From Baylisascaris procyonis (lineage: Eukaryota > Nematoda > Chromadorea > Rhabditida > Ascarididae), in the NCBI GenBank assembly GCA_037389465.1, contig JAZARR010000229.1:533501-597500 (forward strand): 64,000 bases of DNA. Direction: 5' to 3'. The notes under the pieces were generated by a model, which had not been told where the DNA came from, searched no databases, and worked only from the letters and a program-made list of their open reading frames with translations. Positions 1-14,934 of this stretch are shown here, one piece after another (position 1 is the first letter of the stretch; each line of letters begins with the position of its first letter). A program made the position numbers and the translations under genes.

Positions 1-3000
1 ATGTACAGAGGTCATGTACGATTGCATGAAACTGACAGAGGATGGTATGAATAGAAGAAGGATTCAGAGGATATCCGAGAGTCAATCTATGATATTGATT
101 TCAACAGCTGGATACCGTCTTGCGGGAAGTAGTGGGCAGTCAGATAGGCATAATAAGAAACGCAATCACAGTGCAGTGCTAATGTCAAGTGGGCATCACA
201 TAATTGCAATGCGCACTTCGGGGTGTAGTGATGCTAAATGCCCTTACAAAGAGTCGATTTATTTTGAGTGGCCTACTCAAAACGTTCTAACTTACCAGGT
301 GCATCAGTAAAATATTTGAAGAGGTACTTCTTTTAGACTCTTTATTGACTAAAGATTCCATAAAAAATAGCAATTTCTGCATTATGAACACACAATAGCA
401 TAGGCACAATTTCGTTGTAATAATTCGTTGTAATGAGATAGATATACGGCGATACACAACCGTAGAAATACTATGTAAAATTTGAACTCAAGCAGTAATT
501 GAACGTTTTTTTCGGATATTTGCTGGGAGTAAGAATAAGTATAATTGCGATGAAACAGTCTAATCTTTTAATATCTGCACCATAATATCTAGAATGGAAC
601 ATATAGGGCTATTAATTTCCTTTTATATTTAGAAATGTTGTAAATGAGAAGATGGTCGCTTGCTATCTCCAGGTGTTAACAAGATAAGGATCGTACATTA
701 TATTTCAGACCTATGAAAACAGTTAACATTTTTTTTTGTATTGAAATTAGATTAGATCGTTAAGGTGAGGTTAATTTTTCAATCACAAAGTTTCTATTGA
801 GATGAGGCTCTATTCAAGATGAAACGTTAACTTTTTAGCTAGTCAACTAAAAATGTTTAGCTAATAGCTGCGCTTAACGTAGTCAATTTCGCCTTCATCC
901 GTTGTCATTTTCTTCTTAAATGCCAATCGACTCTTAGCGCTGAGGTCAGCTTTCTCGGAAGCCATCTGCTTGCACTAACATTTTCCTCAATTACAGCTAT
1001 TATAGCTATTTTAAGCAGATACGAACAACAATGCTGTTTGCAGTGTCGATCTATCATATTTCCATTGTCTCTGACTGATAATAGTCGTTAAAAAGAAATT
1101 AAAAGCACAAACATGGAAGTTATGGTGATGAAATTTGATGAGTGCAACAACCGTAGATGATCTTCCAATATCACTTTGCGGTTTGTGCGTTTTGAGAACT
1201 TTTTACACTGCCGTTTTTACCACTTCAAGCAAAAAAAATCTGCCTCAGGTTGCTAATTAACGTAACATTCTCAACAACGGCTACGATGGGAAGCAGTTAA
1301 ATTTGCCCTTGAAAAGTTCTTTGGTGAATATTCTAAATTCGTTTATATTTTGATTGATTGCTGTGTATTTCTTATTCCCATATCGGTGGATTTACGCCCT
1401 CTCATTTCTCTTTTCAATGTAGTGTACTTGGAAATGTTGTATTCCCTATGCTATATGGAAAAAGGAGTGGAAAAGCGTAACGAAAATGATATGCGTATCT
1501 TAAGTGACCCGACCGTTTGCAGCAAGATTTCATGAAGGATTCGATTTCCTACGACCTGATCGATAACGTTTAGTTGATTTCAAATGGATGCAAACTCTTT
1601 ACCGTTTTTAAATGTATATAACTTTTTTGACATTTACGGATCAATGAAAAAGTGCTATAAGAGTTATCGCTATGGTATATATTGAACCAATGAAATTTCC
1701 TTATCCGAGCTTCAGTGATTCCCGAGTTGAGCTAGACAGGTAGATAGGCATACATACGAACATGTATTTTTATAAAGCAAACCTACGAGAGCATAAATTT
1801 ATTGCATTATTGCCAGTTTTCTTCGGTGTCAGCGGTATGAATGCCATTTCTAAGCACAGTGCTCTATTTGCATCATTATTTTTGATAAAAGTAAGCCCAT
1901 GAAATTTGAAATTCAAATATGAAATTTGGGAGCGAGAAAGCGATAGAGATTGTTATGAAAGAATAACACTGAAGTATGTAATAAATGTGTTGTTGATTAT
2001 GAAATTAATGCAATAGCAGGTTTTTACTCCAATTATATTTTCACCGCACTATACGGCTGTTTACTCGTCGGAGGTGCCAAACGAGGAAATCTGCTTATGA
2101 GGCGACCGCGAGTGACGAAGACGACAAATCGCATTTCCTTTCTTCTTTTCGTAGTGCGTTAAGCCGTATTTGGCGTGAAAAGAACGGATTCCAAACTTAA
2201 TTCGTGGCAGTTTAACGCTTTGCTACAAACTACTCAGCAGCAGTAGTTTTAGAGATACTGTTTTACTTTCGAAATTACTTAAGTAGTATAGTGTCAAATT
2301 CCATTATCATTAGATCATTCATCATATCGCGAGTGAGTTCTTGAGCGTTTTTTTTCGCTCTACCAAGTGCAAAATCGTGCAATTTGTTAAGAGCACATTT
2401 CTTTTTTCGTAACCACTTTAATGATTTGATTTTGGATGAGTTTCCTTAGAATTGAGAAACGTATAGCCTACATCTAATTTTTTCCTGTAAATTTAATCGA
2501 CTTTTATTCTTCAAATTATGTTCATTGAAGCTGATTCCTCTGTTTTATTTAAAATTCATTTCATTCTTGCTCGACCTTATTGGAACAAACATGAACTTAT
2601 TCCAAGATCAAGATTGCATTTTGAAAAATAAACCGATCTAGATATGACAGTGTATCACTACAGATGTCCAATAATGCAATCTTATCGATTTTCAAGAACG
2701 AGATATTTATTTTTGAAGGTGCAGGCTATTGCGTATTACCTGTGTGTTGCGATTGTGGCATCTCTGATTTGCCTCATTTGGAATATGTATCTGCGCGTAT
2801 TTCCCAAACATGTTAATGCTTTTCACATCGTCCTTCAAGAAGTCTTTTTAAAACATTTAACGGTTACCACGAGACTCACCGCTGTATATTTCATGGATAA
2901 AGCACAGAAGGAACACTAAGTTCTTCTTAGGTGGAATCGCTCGTCTCAGACGTTATTGTTGTTAGAGGTTTACATTTCAGTTCTAATGGAGTTTGAAAAA

Positions 3001-3431
3001 TTCAACATTTAATATAGAATTTCGTAAGATTGTTCATGGTGGATGGGGATTACGCTTAGCAAATATTACACTCATGATCTTTCAGTGAGCAAAACCAAAC
3101 TTATTCGATGGCAAGTGTACAGATGAGATCATCAGTGACGAATGTTCTATAAATGACACGAGCTTGCCTTTTACAAATGAACTTAACCACCCGATAGAGG
3201 CATCAACAGATAACTCCGACCTCGATTCTTTTGCAGCAAATAGCGTCGATGCAGTAATATGCAAGGTGAAAGTTGCTTTCTACCAAAAATAGTGTCGATG
3301 CAATTGCAGTGGTTTAATAATGCGTGCCACAATCGTTGCTGAGGCGCACCGCGTGGGTGACGTTTGTTAAACGCTAAGCGCCCACTGACTATAAAGCAGA
3401 GTAAATGCGATGAGTTGAGGTGAAATTGCAC
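1..3431. other. AT-rich DNA, no gene recognised
   Basis: Only short open frames (about 60-98 codons) with no recognisable domain, splice context or compositional shift occur here. Several homopolymer T or A runs are present. I see no tRNA, repeat array or transposon signature that I would defend. It could be intergenic or part of a long intron. Confidence 0.4.
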
Positions 3432-3935
3432 TCATCTAATCGACTTCAGAAATCTGCATAATGGTGACAATTTGGGATCGGCCGTAATTGAACTGCCGCC
3501 ATCATGCGGTGCTGTCGTTTTATGCAAAGACGGCTGGTTGTTCGGCCTTGGAGTGATGCTGGTTGGTGTAGGTAGTGGTGATGGTTCATCGGTTGGCCGG
3601 TCAATCGGAAGGGATCGTGGTGAAGACGAAAGGGTCCGAGCGGAAGGAACGAAGCACGCGAAGAGATAAGAAATGGGGAGCGCCGACGTACTGCGAGAGA
3701 ACAGAAATAACGTGCTCATCGAAATATGAACGCGAACAGGGCAGCCGGCACATTCACCCCCGCACACACACTTACAAATGCACGCGTTATAACGGAAACG
3801 AAGGCGCTCGATCGGTGCGCCAAACAACGGCTTACATCTGATTTTCTTTTCATCTATTGCTTCACGCCATTCCGGGCTGCAACAACAGTACTGCATCCCT
3901 CGTAGTTGTATGTAGGCGACATTTGTTGTGGCCAA
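3432..3935 (-). other. GC-rich island with a 167-codon open frame, unassigned
   Basis: Composition rises sharply against the AT-rich surroundings (34 G+C in bases 3541-3600). The minus strand is open for 167 codons. Its N-terminal half is cysteine-rich, and the C-terminal half is a Ser/Thr/Pro-rich stretch (for example PSPLPTPTSITPRPNNQP). The plus strand is also open over part of the block (3472-3669, Gly/Val-rich). With both strands open the frame may be a by-product of GC content. It could be a single-exon gene, an exon, or a promoter/5' UTR island. No family is recognised and no splice sites settle the strand. Confidence 0.22.
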
Positions 3936-6900
3936 CTATTAGTGGGTTCTTAGGTGATGTTCTTGTTATTCCGCTTGAGATGCTTTCTTCATCCAGGTAA
4001 ACATTCGCAACAGTGAAAATTATTCTGCATTAATGGAAAGTTTTAGCATATAGTTTATATGTTTATAGAAAACAGAAATTTTAGCTTCGAAGCGATTTCT
4101 GAATGCTTAATGGCTGCACGCTTTGTTTTTAATGCTGTTGCAAAATTCCGATGAAAAAAATATTCATAAAAATGCGGAATTTAGTAAATCCTTTACTTTC
4201 GCTTTTTTCATCAAACCGATAATCCGCTCTTAATTCCTGAAATCTGAGGGTTTTTTTCTCTCATGCGAAATATGCTGATGGATTTCTTGCTAATTTGGCA
4301 CTTTTATTTCATCAGAATCAATCACGTTTAAACTTTTTTCATGCTTTGTTGTCGTCGTCAGAAGAAAACAGAATAATGCCAGTGCAGAACATAACAATCT
4401 TCATTATTTGGCAGTAATATAAATGCGAGCTCTCCTCATTACCACTCGATGACTTCCTCACTCAACTCAAAACAGATAGCTCAACATTTAATGGTTTCCC
4501 TATATACTTTGATGTCGATCATCGTACTAATTATTGTTATTTTTTCTCACGATCGCAATTTTCGTTGCCTCTCGAATCTTCATAATCTCATAGAAGATAT
4601 AAAACCATTTTTTCTAGAGGCATTTCAGAATTGCCTTGTCGATTTGCCGAAAGAGATTGATTTCTTTCTGCTAACACTTATGCACTTCCTCTTTAGCGAA
4701 CACTTAATCAAAGCCGCATTCTTTAGCGACAATCTTCTTGTTGTGAAAAAGTGAATAGAGTGGAATGTTGTAAAATCGCCCTGGGGTTGTTCTTTAGGCT
4801 AAATTCGAATTGAATCTTGCGAATGCACAGTGAATTCATGTTTCTGAAGCGGCCGCCACTTTTGATATTGGCGTCACGTTCGTGGAAGACGTTCGCCTTG
4901 AAGGTTGATGCCGATTGTGCGAATCATGCCTAAAACCAACATTCTTGTAGCTTTCGCTGCAAAGAGAGCGCTAAAAGAATGCCACTTACCGCGCCTAGAT
5001 GATCACATAAATCGAATTGTTATTGGGGGAATCCTCACTTTCAAACGTCCTCTCCTCACTGCTGCTAAATACATTTCCCAGGAAGGGGCATATTTTAGCG
5101 AATACGATGCTCTCAGTTACTGCAAACGTTTGCCGTCTTATTGTCGCAATTTTATTTTACATGTGCAATTTGTACTTTCATTATCTTCATATGTGGATAA
5201 AGGCCTTTCTTCTTTGTAAGTGTGATTATGTGCTTTCCTAGAATTGCTTTGCATGGCAGAGTTGTGTCTGTGCTTTCCTGTGCGCATATTTATCTATCCG
5301 TTAGTCTTTTGGACAGGTTCAACTCGAGATCCATTGAAGCTAGAGTACTTGTAATTTGATAGGCGTTTTCCAGATCATGTGAGGGTCATACTGTATGTCC
5401 TTGTAATGTAGAATGCAGCTGCATGCTGCACACAGTATATGTAGTAGCTGTATACATGACTTTCTTTTCTGCGATATTTTAACTTAGTCCTTCAAATTTA
5501 GAAAGAATTTTAGGGATTTAGGATGCCTAAAATTTGTATGGAATTGGATGAGTCGGATTTAAATCTTTCACTAGCCGGATTACAGAAAAACAGCTCCTTG
5601 GTGAAGGTTTCATGCGGTCCTTAAATTACAAAGGCATTATTTTGAATGTTTTACTGGTTGCTGATAAGTTATAAAGCCTTTGATGAAGCAAGTGAGATGC
5701 AAAGACACAATCATGGTGCCAAGTGTTCTAATATGCGCTTAGAGTTGTTTTCATTTTAGAGTGTTTCGCGTATGTCTATTGAATAATTTAAGCGACTACA
5801 AAGCAGTGAAAAATATTTTTGAATTGATCCGTCTGAAAAGTATTTCGAGATGTGAAAGCAGCTAAAAATATTTTGAACAGCAAAAAGTGGAATCGATAAT
5901 ATCTTCGTGATTTCTCTAACTTAAATCGTTCGATTGTTTAGCTTAAAGCTCGCTGACAATTTTCGGATGAAAAATCGAGCAACCGTATAATGAGCGGAAG
6001 GGAAGCGAATGGAAAGGCAATTTTCGACAAGCGTGCAAGAGGAAAAAAAACTCATAGGGCTTTTATGTGCATGAAAGCGTTTTTTGAGTGTGGGAAGCTA
6101 AACGCTTGTTTGTGAAGCGTATGCGTCACACCTTCATATCAGCATGCATTTATATTCATGTCTTGCTTACTGCCTATGCCTAGCGCATATGACTAACGTT
6201 GTGTTCTTTTGCGATACTGATGACGTTTATGTGAGCTAATATATTGATCAACGTCCATTAACTGAAGTTGTTTCTTGTATATCACATAGGATTGACTATA
6301 ATTAGTTTAAAAATGCTATAAGCTCGGTCATTATTTTCAGCTGTTTGAAGAAATCAGTGGTGATCACTGAACAGGGATATTTGTACATGAAGATCAGAGA
6401 ACTCAACAAAGATTTATATACTAGAGAGCATTGGCAAACCATAACTGATCCTATAGCCAAAACACTATAAGCTTTCTTATTCTTTGAAGCTTTCTAATAA
6501 GTATTGAAGTTCGGCCGATGATTGAAATCGAGCATTTGAAGTGATGTTGTTTATCGTCAATAAACTAATACATTGCCCCTGCTCAAATTAGATGACAAAT
6601 GAACAGTAACATTACGCTACACAAGCGAAGGCTTCTCTGAGGAAAAACACGATTTTCTTGAAGATGTTTTCTTTATAAATGTTCTTCTGCTCACTTCGTG
6701 CGTAAACTAAAAAGTTCACAACAGCTTGAGTCATAGGAAATATACAAACTTTGGCAATCGAACTACCGGAATTGGTATGTGTAACCAAAAATCGCGTCTC
6801 ATATCCATTCATTCACGCATTCTGGTGTAGAATATGCGTGAAAAACATCGGCCAATTTGTTCAGAAGAAGATGGGGATTTTCAAAAGTGACAGTAACTTA

Positions 6901-9900
6901 CAGGTGTTGTTCTCGAAATTGTATGGGCCAGTGACGAGACTATGAAGATCAGCTTTGAGACAAAAGTGGAGCTTCCTTTGATTTGAAACAATATATTGGG
7001 TCTGACAGTAAAAACAGATTTATGGAGTAGTCAGCTGGCTCAGTGGACAAGTGCAACAAGCGCTAACATTTTTGCTCAAGGCGTGTGTTGTTGGAGGTGG
7101 ACAAATTGTTGTGAGGTATGTTGGTTGCATCAGGGGTGCGAGGAAATGCCGCATCTTTTCAGAGCCAAAATTTACATAATCGCTGAAATGGTGTAGTTAG
7201 GTGAGGTTGGTCCATTGGTTGTGATATCATTTCTTTGTGACGACATCTGAGTCTCGTGGTGATAGTGAAATGGCTTCCTCGAAATTCAAATGAGCTTTTT
7301 TCAAGTTTTCATATTTAGTAGTTGCTGATGACGTTCCTATGTCACTGTCTGGCTAGTTTTGAGTATGTGGAAAAATTTTTGACCACCGCATTGAAATTTT
7401 GAAATTTTGATCAGAATGACAAAAGCTTTTTACATTTCCTACCTCCTCGATTTCCTCCCATTCCGCTTGTCGAAACCGTGGCGTTGAGGATAAAGGCAGG
7501 AATGCCAAATAAAATGCAAAAATTTTACTGGCCATCTGTTCGCGGAAACAGCAAGGACATCAGCACACTTGAAGATGTTCCATAAAAGTGCGTTTTCGGC
7601 GCAAATGGGAGGGTCATCAGGCGTCAGCCAGCTGTCTGTTTCAGATCTCCGCTCATTGTGTGGTGTCGATCGCATAATGATTGAGTGTCACCTTTGTTTC
7701 TTCGGCAAGTTCATCGATTTATTAATTCATTTATTATTATTAGTTTTTTTGGATGATATGAGATGTTTTCCTTCGTCGCAGTCAGTCAGTATTCCTCAAA
7801 TATTTCAGTTTGAGATAGATATATGTTTCTGTATGATGCCATCCAGATCCACCAATCTACCTCTTACCTCCTCGGAAAGTAAGGGGCAATCTTTAGCACT
7901 GCACTCATTCGCTTTAACATTCTTTCATACGTACGCTGTACTCCAATGATAGTTTTGTAGTTCGTTATATTCTGCAAATGCGGCACCATTGCAGATATGA
8001 TTTACTGGAGCACTCGGGAATGCACATCATGCTGTATGCTGTGCTGGATCCATGAGAACACCGTGGATCGAGATGTGATGCTGCCCCTTTGTAATGCTAT
8101 TACGCCAATTTATGCATAACCTTCAATCAGACTGCCTCTTTCTCTCTTATTCGTTTAATTGCCTATTTGAATAGATCCCATTTCGTTCACTGTAAGATTT
8201 GGCTGAAATCTTCTAACTTATGATTCCATATTTGTTCCCTGAAAAATGATAAAGGTGACTTAAGGCGCATATATTTTGAATGCAAAGTTGCTGGCACCAT
8301 CTTGTCGCGGAGGCCCTAATGTATCGATGGCTATTAGGCTCATTACTTCCAAGTTAATGAGGTTGCTTGATCACCAATTGTATATTGCAAGCGCATTTGT
8401 GCCGTGACAAATTTGAACTATTTATGGCTGATAGAATACCGCATATATTGCCAAAAAACTTGTGGGCAAGGAAGGGGGGAGGGGGTGGAGTGGAATGGCT
8501 GCACATCAGGTAAAGCGGATGCTAGTTCTAAATGATTGCTCGTTTAGCGTTGACGGCTCAAATGAAATACTTTTATTAAGGAAGAGCGTCATTGAGAGTT
8601 GAAAGCTTTCTGTTGAAATTATTATCGATTAGAGGATTTTAATTACTGTTAGACTGGAGTAGGGTACTATTTAAGTTGTTATTGTAATCGGAGTGAGCCA
8701 ACAACAACGCCACTCATATGTAATTAGTTCTTTGAGCGCATTTGCTTGCATTGTTTTGCAATTCCCAAACGACGATGTAAGCTTAGTAAAGAATGTTGAC
8801 AAAAGTTTGTTGCTATTCATTTGCAAGGATTTGTATATAATTTGACTCTTTGTTGGCTGCTTTCTTCTAACTAATACAAATAGTAAATGATTAATGCTAG
8901 GGACACTGAAGCTGGCTGTTTGCTTGATCGTCACACCCGCCAGCATTTTTTTTAAAGAGGATGTATTCAGACAGTAATCAAAAATTTTTTCATCATTTTT
9001 TAAGACGATAATTCGAGTGAATTTTTTTGGTTCGGCGATATTTCCTACTCTTTAGCGCTTTGGTGGTTTTGAGGAAGTTAAAACTGTTGCAATGGGCGGC
9101 GGCTATTTGAGGATCGATGACGGTTTGGAGCGATGGTAACTAGGCGCAACCATTTTGCTAATACGATTGAAGCACGTCATAGACATCTACCGTATATTCG
9201 CCGTGTCGACGACCATGATAAGCGCTCTATCATCAAAACCTGCGATGGATGGCGCACAATTTTGTAGAGCGATCCTTTTTTCTTGAATGTTCACGATGAA
9301 ATATAGAATGTGACGATGTGCCAATGCGGGAGATTCTTTGCGCCTAGTTGTCCACGCTTTGCAATGTCCTTCCTCGAACTACTTATATATTAATCTATCG
9401 TTAACACTTTAGGCAGCTGGATGTTTTGCAATGGTTTATGTAGTAGAGTATCGACCGCTTATTTCATCAACTATATTTGCGATTATTTGTTCTGAACTCT
9501 ATATTTTAACATGTATTTAAAAAAAAAAATTAGAAATGTACTTTTAGATATTTGTTTTTAAGGATGGCTGTAAGCATGGAAAAATATTTTCTGGATTGGC
9601 GCTAGATCTCTTCCAGTGGCCTTGAAGTACACATAGTTCGTTTTCTTCCAATTTCAGTCATGTCACTAAATATACTACCAAAAGCATCTTTTTTACTTAT
9701 GATTTTAGTCTTCCTACATATTTGTATTTCACAATCAGCATTGCACACTTGCAATGCAACATTACAACATCTACTATTGCTTCTTTTGTTATCCCCATTG
9801 TTATGTGAGACGCATTTACATTTACAAACGCTGAGTAGCACTCAGTGTAGATGTTGATTCGTCCAAGTCGAACGAAATGGTTTGAGTGTGTTCGTTGTGT

Positions 9901-10624
9901 GCAATGCTCGGTTTTTTAATGGACTCATCGACACAAAAACTGGAATCGACATTTCCGTATGTAAAAATTAAAATTAGCGCAAACAGCCAACTCGTCGTCC
10001 CATTCTGTGTGCTCGTTGCGACATCATTTTCTTTTAGTTCCTTCATATAAGATGAACTGAAGATTTGAATGATGAGCTCTCTAAATGCCCTTCTCACGCC
10101 ATTGATTATTCACTGTTCTTTGTTTCTGCTTTGAAAAGGTTTTCTTCAGACGATCAATGTGAGCAACTGAAGGAAAAGTAGAGGCGAGAGGAACAGTCCC
10201 GCTCCCCGATTTATTTCAGTTACATAAGCGCATATCGTGAAGTGCTTTTGCGTATTTTTTATAGAGTTTTGGAAAAAAAAAAAAACATTACGAGAATGTC
10301 ACGTGCGTGCGTACATATTTGTGATATTCCTTTCTATGTGTGTGCTTTTGTGCAGTAAGTTCAGTTGTGGACTGCCCTAACTACCGTATCGAAATGTAAT
10401 TTATATAGTATGCCTTTCAGACAGGTCTTCAAGATGTTTTATACCCCGACTCCTGAAATTTTCAATTCAAGTTTTATGCCGCAACCAAACATATAAAGGA
10501 GATTGATTGAGGGTTCGTCCATTCCGTTTTCATATGAGAATAAATAATTGGACGCAGCTTCCTTCTTCTTATGCATTAGTGCAAACTTGCATTTGCACGT
10601 TGCACTACAATCTTGATAGCAAGA
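3936..10624. other. AT-rich DNA, no gene recognised
   Basis: Short open frames only, the longest about 126 codons (7569-7949), without recognisable motifs. A G-rich tract lies near 8465-8490. An A-box-like string near 7030 was checked for a tRNA and does not continue into a B box or cloverleaf. I see nothing else. Confidence 0.4.
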
Positions 10625-10930
10625 TCACAACTCTTTGCGAGTTCCCAGTCGGGGCCATGCATAAGCGCTTAAATGTTCCCCAAAGTTTTGGCGCATTTTC
10701 GTCGGGTTACCTCTCGTCGGGTTGCTTAGTCGTTCAGGTCTCCTTAAGGATCTGCATCCTCTGTCGAGCCGCAATCGAGTAAATCCGAGACAACGCAGGT
10801 ATAAGGACCGAACAGGTTTCACACTTGGTACGGTAGGATGACAAACAAGAAGGGACACTAAGATACTTCGAATCGCCGCCACGATCCCTCAATCGAACTT
10901 CACGCTGCCGCCGACCACTTCGCGACTAGA
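10625..10930. other. Locally GC-richer segment, unassigned
   Basis: The minus strand is open for 85 codons (10625-10882) with Arg/Leu/Pro-rich composition. A short direct repeat, two near-copies of CTCGTCGGGTT spaced about 15 bases apart, lies near 10700-10725. There is no domain and no clear splice sites. It may be a diverged exon or a mobile-element scrap. Confidence 0.12.
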
Positions 10931-13900
10931 AGCTGGAATGAATAGATAAGCACGTCAACCCCTTTGACTCACCTTTTACGGCGTTATATTTCCGCTTGAT
11001 CTATAGCCGACTAGTCTACATTACATAACACTTCACACTTCTCGGGTTGCATTTTGCAGGAATCCTGGCTACAGTATTCGTACTAGTGATCATCTCATTT
11101 CAGATATAAGTGCTTGTCACTGTGTTATTTTTTAGTGCTTCACAACGGTGATCGATTCCATAAATAAGGATTCCAATAATATGCTTTGTGGCAGCTCGAT
11201 TGGTTCAGTTTTCTAACATCTTGCTTGAATAATGATGACATCTAATGTTACAACTAAGCTGCAAAAAACGCTTATCGTATCAATCTATATGATAGGTTTT
11301 CGCATTTTTATTTTATATGAGTGACGTTTGCCGAATAATCACATTTGAAGGAAACATTTCTGAAAATTTTTGCAACAATCAGCTATAAGTTGTAACTCTC
11401 AAAGAGTTTTCACTGAGGAAAATTTCTTTATAAATGGGATAATTTATCTTGTTTTTCAATAACCTGATTGTATTATTAGTCACTTGAATACTCATGAAAC
11501 TTTTTTCATTTCTTATTTTGGAAGATTGCATTATTCGATGGAAAAGAGTTACAATTGGGCGCAATGAAAAAATGTAAGGGTCGATATAACGGTGTGTGGT
11601 TTTGATAGAAGATCATACGCACATATGTTCCGCAAATGTTCATACCCTTTCGTGCATTTTTCTTTTGAGATTAAGCAATTTCGCTTCCAAATTTAAATAT
11701 GATTTATTCACGACATTTATATCGAAAATTCCAGCTTACTTATTTTCCACTTCATTTCCATATAAATAAAATTTATAAAATTAATGCGTTCATAAGGCAA
11801 TGAAAACACATCGTAGTAGATGTCATCATTGCTTGCTTATGTGATTACAATGTGATATAATAGCGTCATATTCTTTTGTAATGACTAACACGACATGGCC
11901 GATCATACCACATAATCATTCCAGTCGTATGTCTTATCCGGGTTTCAGTTTCCATTTCTTAATATACTCTGCCGATAAAGCAGAGTGATGGTAAATTTGA
12001 CTAGTTCGCTGTGGGACGATGTTGTGATGAGCATATGCAAGAGCTAAGCGATAGAGATATACATTTAGAATGAGAATTCCCTCGTCGAATCATGATGTTA
12101 AGGAGAGAAATCGATCACAAAATATAAAGGTATTCGTCTTTGTTTCAAAGGTGTGCTTTTTTAATCAATGATGTGAATCATCCTTTCTGATTCTTATTCA
12201 GTGTTTCCGATCGACTGTTATGCACTTACGCATCAGCTTTCTTGGTCCGCTTTTACGCATTTCATTCAGCAATTATTAGGGTCAATGCGAATGATGCAAG
12301 AAATGATGTAAGTTCACGAACGCCAACTTTATCCCTTTACAATGTTTCCATCTTAGTTTTTGTGTCGCCGCTAAATTTAGTCTTTGCAAACTTGCAGAGA
12401 ATATAGCACACCATAGCAATTCAGCTTTCTAGAAACACATAAAAAACTTAGCAACGATATATTTTCACTGGAAATGAATGTTGACGCCGATTTTCGAATG
12501 TCGGCTATTAATTAGTGGGAAGGAGAAGAGCGGTGCAGATGCCCGCGGTGGCATTGAACGATTAGAGAAGAGTGGATTTTCGTCTTGTGTGATGCGAGCA
12601 TCTTCCACCAAACAATAGTGGTATGTCAGCATCTCACTCTCCTATCTCATGCCACTCTCTAGTCAGTTTCGCATTTCTTCACTTTTTGTACATCATGGTT
12701 CCGGTGCATAACAAGTAATGCGGCCATGATTCTCACAGCTGCACAAAGATCTTATATTCGGCTTAGAATGCACTTCGAATTCCCGATGCCCAAATTATCC
12801 CTTACTTTCGACTACACATCTCTTGAAGTTTGGATGGATTTGAGTGCCATCTGAAACGAAGGACACACGGCAAAATACGTCCTCATAATGCTAGTCCCTG
12901 TTCAACATTAAAAGCTAAAAGTATTTTATCGAATGCCCTGTCAAGAATATTTCAAATAAAAAAGATAACACCTCGGACATTTCGTGTTGTTTGGAATCTC
13001 CTATATGGAAATAACTTTTGTCTGTCAAGTTGCTGATGTTGAAGAAATTTTAGTTTTATGCAAAATTTTCTGTAAGTGTTTTTTTATTAGTTCCAATTAA
13101 TTTCAGCTGATTAGTGGTGGTAGTACGGCCAGTAATGTTTGTTGTTTCGAATTTGCGATGTATCGTCAGATTGTCGTAAACAACTCAAAATTTGCTTGGG
13201 GCAAGCTGCAAAGAATGCAATCCCATAGTTATTTTTCCCGTTATTTTTTAATCATTACAATTATAAGCATCATTTATATTGTGGCAATATTGGACTTTTT
13301 ATGGGCTGCTTAGGCTTTTTATATTGAATATGCTACTTTTTGCTGTTCTTTGTTCAAGTAGTTCAACTACAAATCCATTTCTCAAGTAGTATGATGATGC
13401 GAAATAGTAAGTTTACTAAATGAGTAGTATAACATCTGATAGATGAATTACTGGAATGAGCATACAGGAATTTCTTTATCATAGGTTGGATTTCATGTAG
13501 ATTTGTTAATGCGACATTTTCAATTCTCATATTTAGCTAAAGTTTACTGCATACTACATTGTTATATGTTGTAAACATGGCTGTTGGGTGGAAAAATTGG
13601 TGCATAATGCGCCATCTTTGTGCGGATAATTTTTGGGCATTGACACAACTGTTTGGATTTCAATATGCACATAACTGCATGAGAGCTTGCGTCTTTTTTC
13701 ATTAGCTTTCCATATGCTTTAATCGGCCGCAACAGCTTGCAGATTGTCGTTCGCGATCATTCCACGAAACTAATTTATTAGTGACAGTTATATCAACTGA
13801 CCAATTTGTTTCTATTGCGCGCTTTTTGCATATTTTTGATATACTTCTTATGGCTGGAGTTGTTTGCTTTTATCTTTATATGTGCTTGTCGTTGTATTTA

Positions 13901-14934
13901 GAGCACTATAATCATGTGGCATACCTGGGTTCATGAAATTTTATAGGTGTCATTTGTAACCAAGATGATATCAGGTCGGCAATGTTCATTTTTTAGTGAG
14001 ATTTAGGTTGCATTTTTTGTGCTTTCGTTAATTCGCTTCATTTCATAGTTTTCATCAAATATAGGTATATATTTGCAATAGATCTTTTATCGCCTTCATC
14101 ATTCTACGCAATTCTCCATCTCATTTAATACTTAGGTGAATTTATTGCATTAAATTTCTATATGGTATATTTTGCGTTTTCGGTTATAAATAACATCATT
14201 CGATCGATCATTTCAAGTAATCACATTGCAAAACAATAAAAACTATACAAAAATCGCTTCATCGCTATGCAAATTGTATCACAATACTTCCAATTTTAAT
14301 AATTTGTTGCAATATGTTGCATTTCGAATGAAATTATTGTTGTAATTTGATGGTCAATGAAATTCCTCGAAAAGTCAATTTTAGACCGATTTGATTCATA
14401 GCGGAAAGTAAATAAATATTGCATTATTTGCAGTGCAGTTTATTATTGTAAAGCCAAGAAGCATTGAACTGAACGACGTTACTGATCGTAAGGAAGAACC
14501 TTTGTGAAAGTAGATATTTTAGCGATCATAAAACCTCTAACTCTACAATTTCTCCGTTTTTTTTGAAAACAGTTCTTGCGTTCTGTTCACACTGCTTAAT
14601 ATGCGCTTTCGTTTGTGAAAAGGTAAATGTTCCCAAGTTTTGATTTATAATTTCAAGCAACCCAAAAGCTGCGTTTTTTCTTCCCTAAAAATTTCCGTAT
14701 GTTTTATTCGCATTTCTTGGGATACGTTTGATTCTTTCATGAAGGGTTTCTTAATTTCTGATTGCTTATTACATGCAATTTTCTGATTGCTTGAGGATGA
14801 GAAGGTGGAAAAAGGAAGAATGTGAAATCAAAAAAGTGGTACGCGTAATGATGAAAGTTAGTGCCCGCAAAGACTTTTAATTAAGGTGTGGCAGAAATCG
14901 TATAGAGCATTTCGGGTGTGCTTGTTGATGCTAC
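10931..14934. other. AT-rich DNA, no gene recognised
   Basis: Frames are short and interrupted throughout, with frequent T and A runs. No RNA gene, transposon or repeat array is visible. Confidence 0.4.

Noticed and set aside
7030..7100. tRNA-like A-box string TGGCTCAGTGGAC
   Set aside because: No B box at the right distance and no cloverleaf stems.
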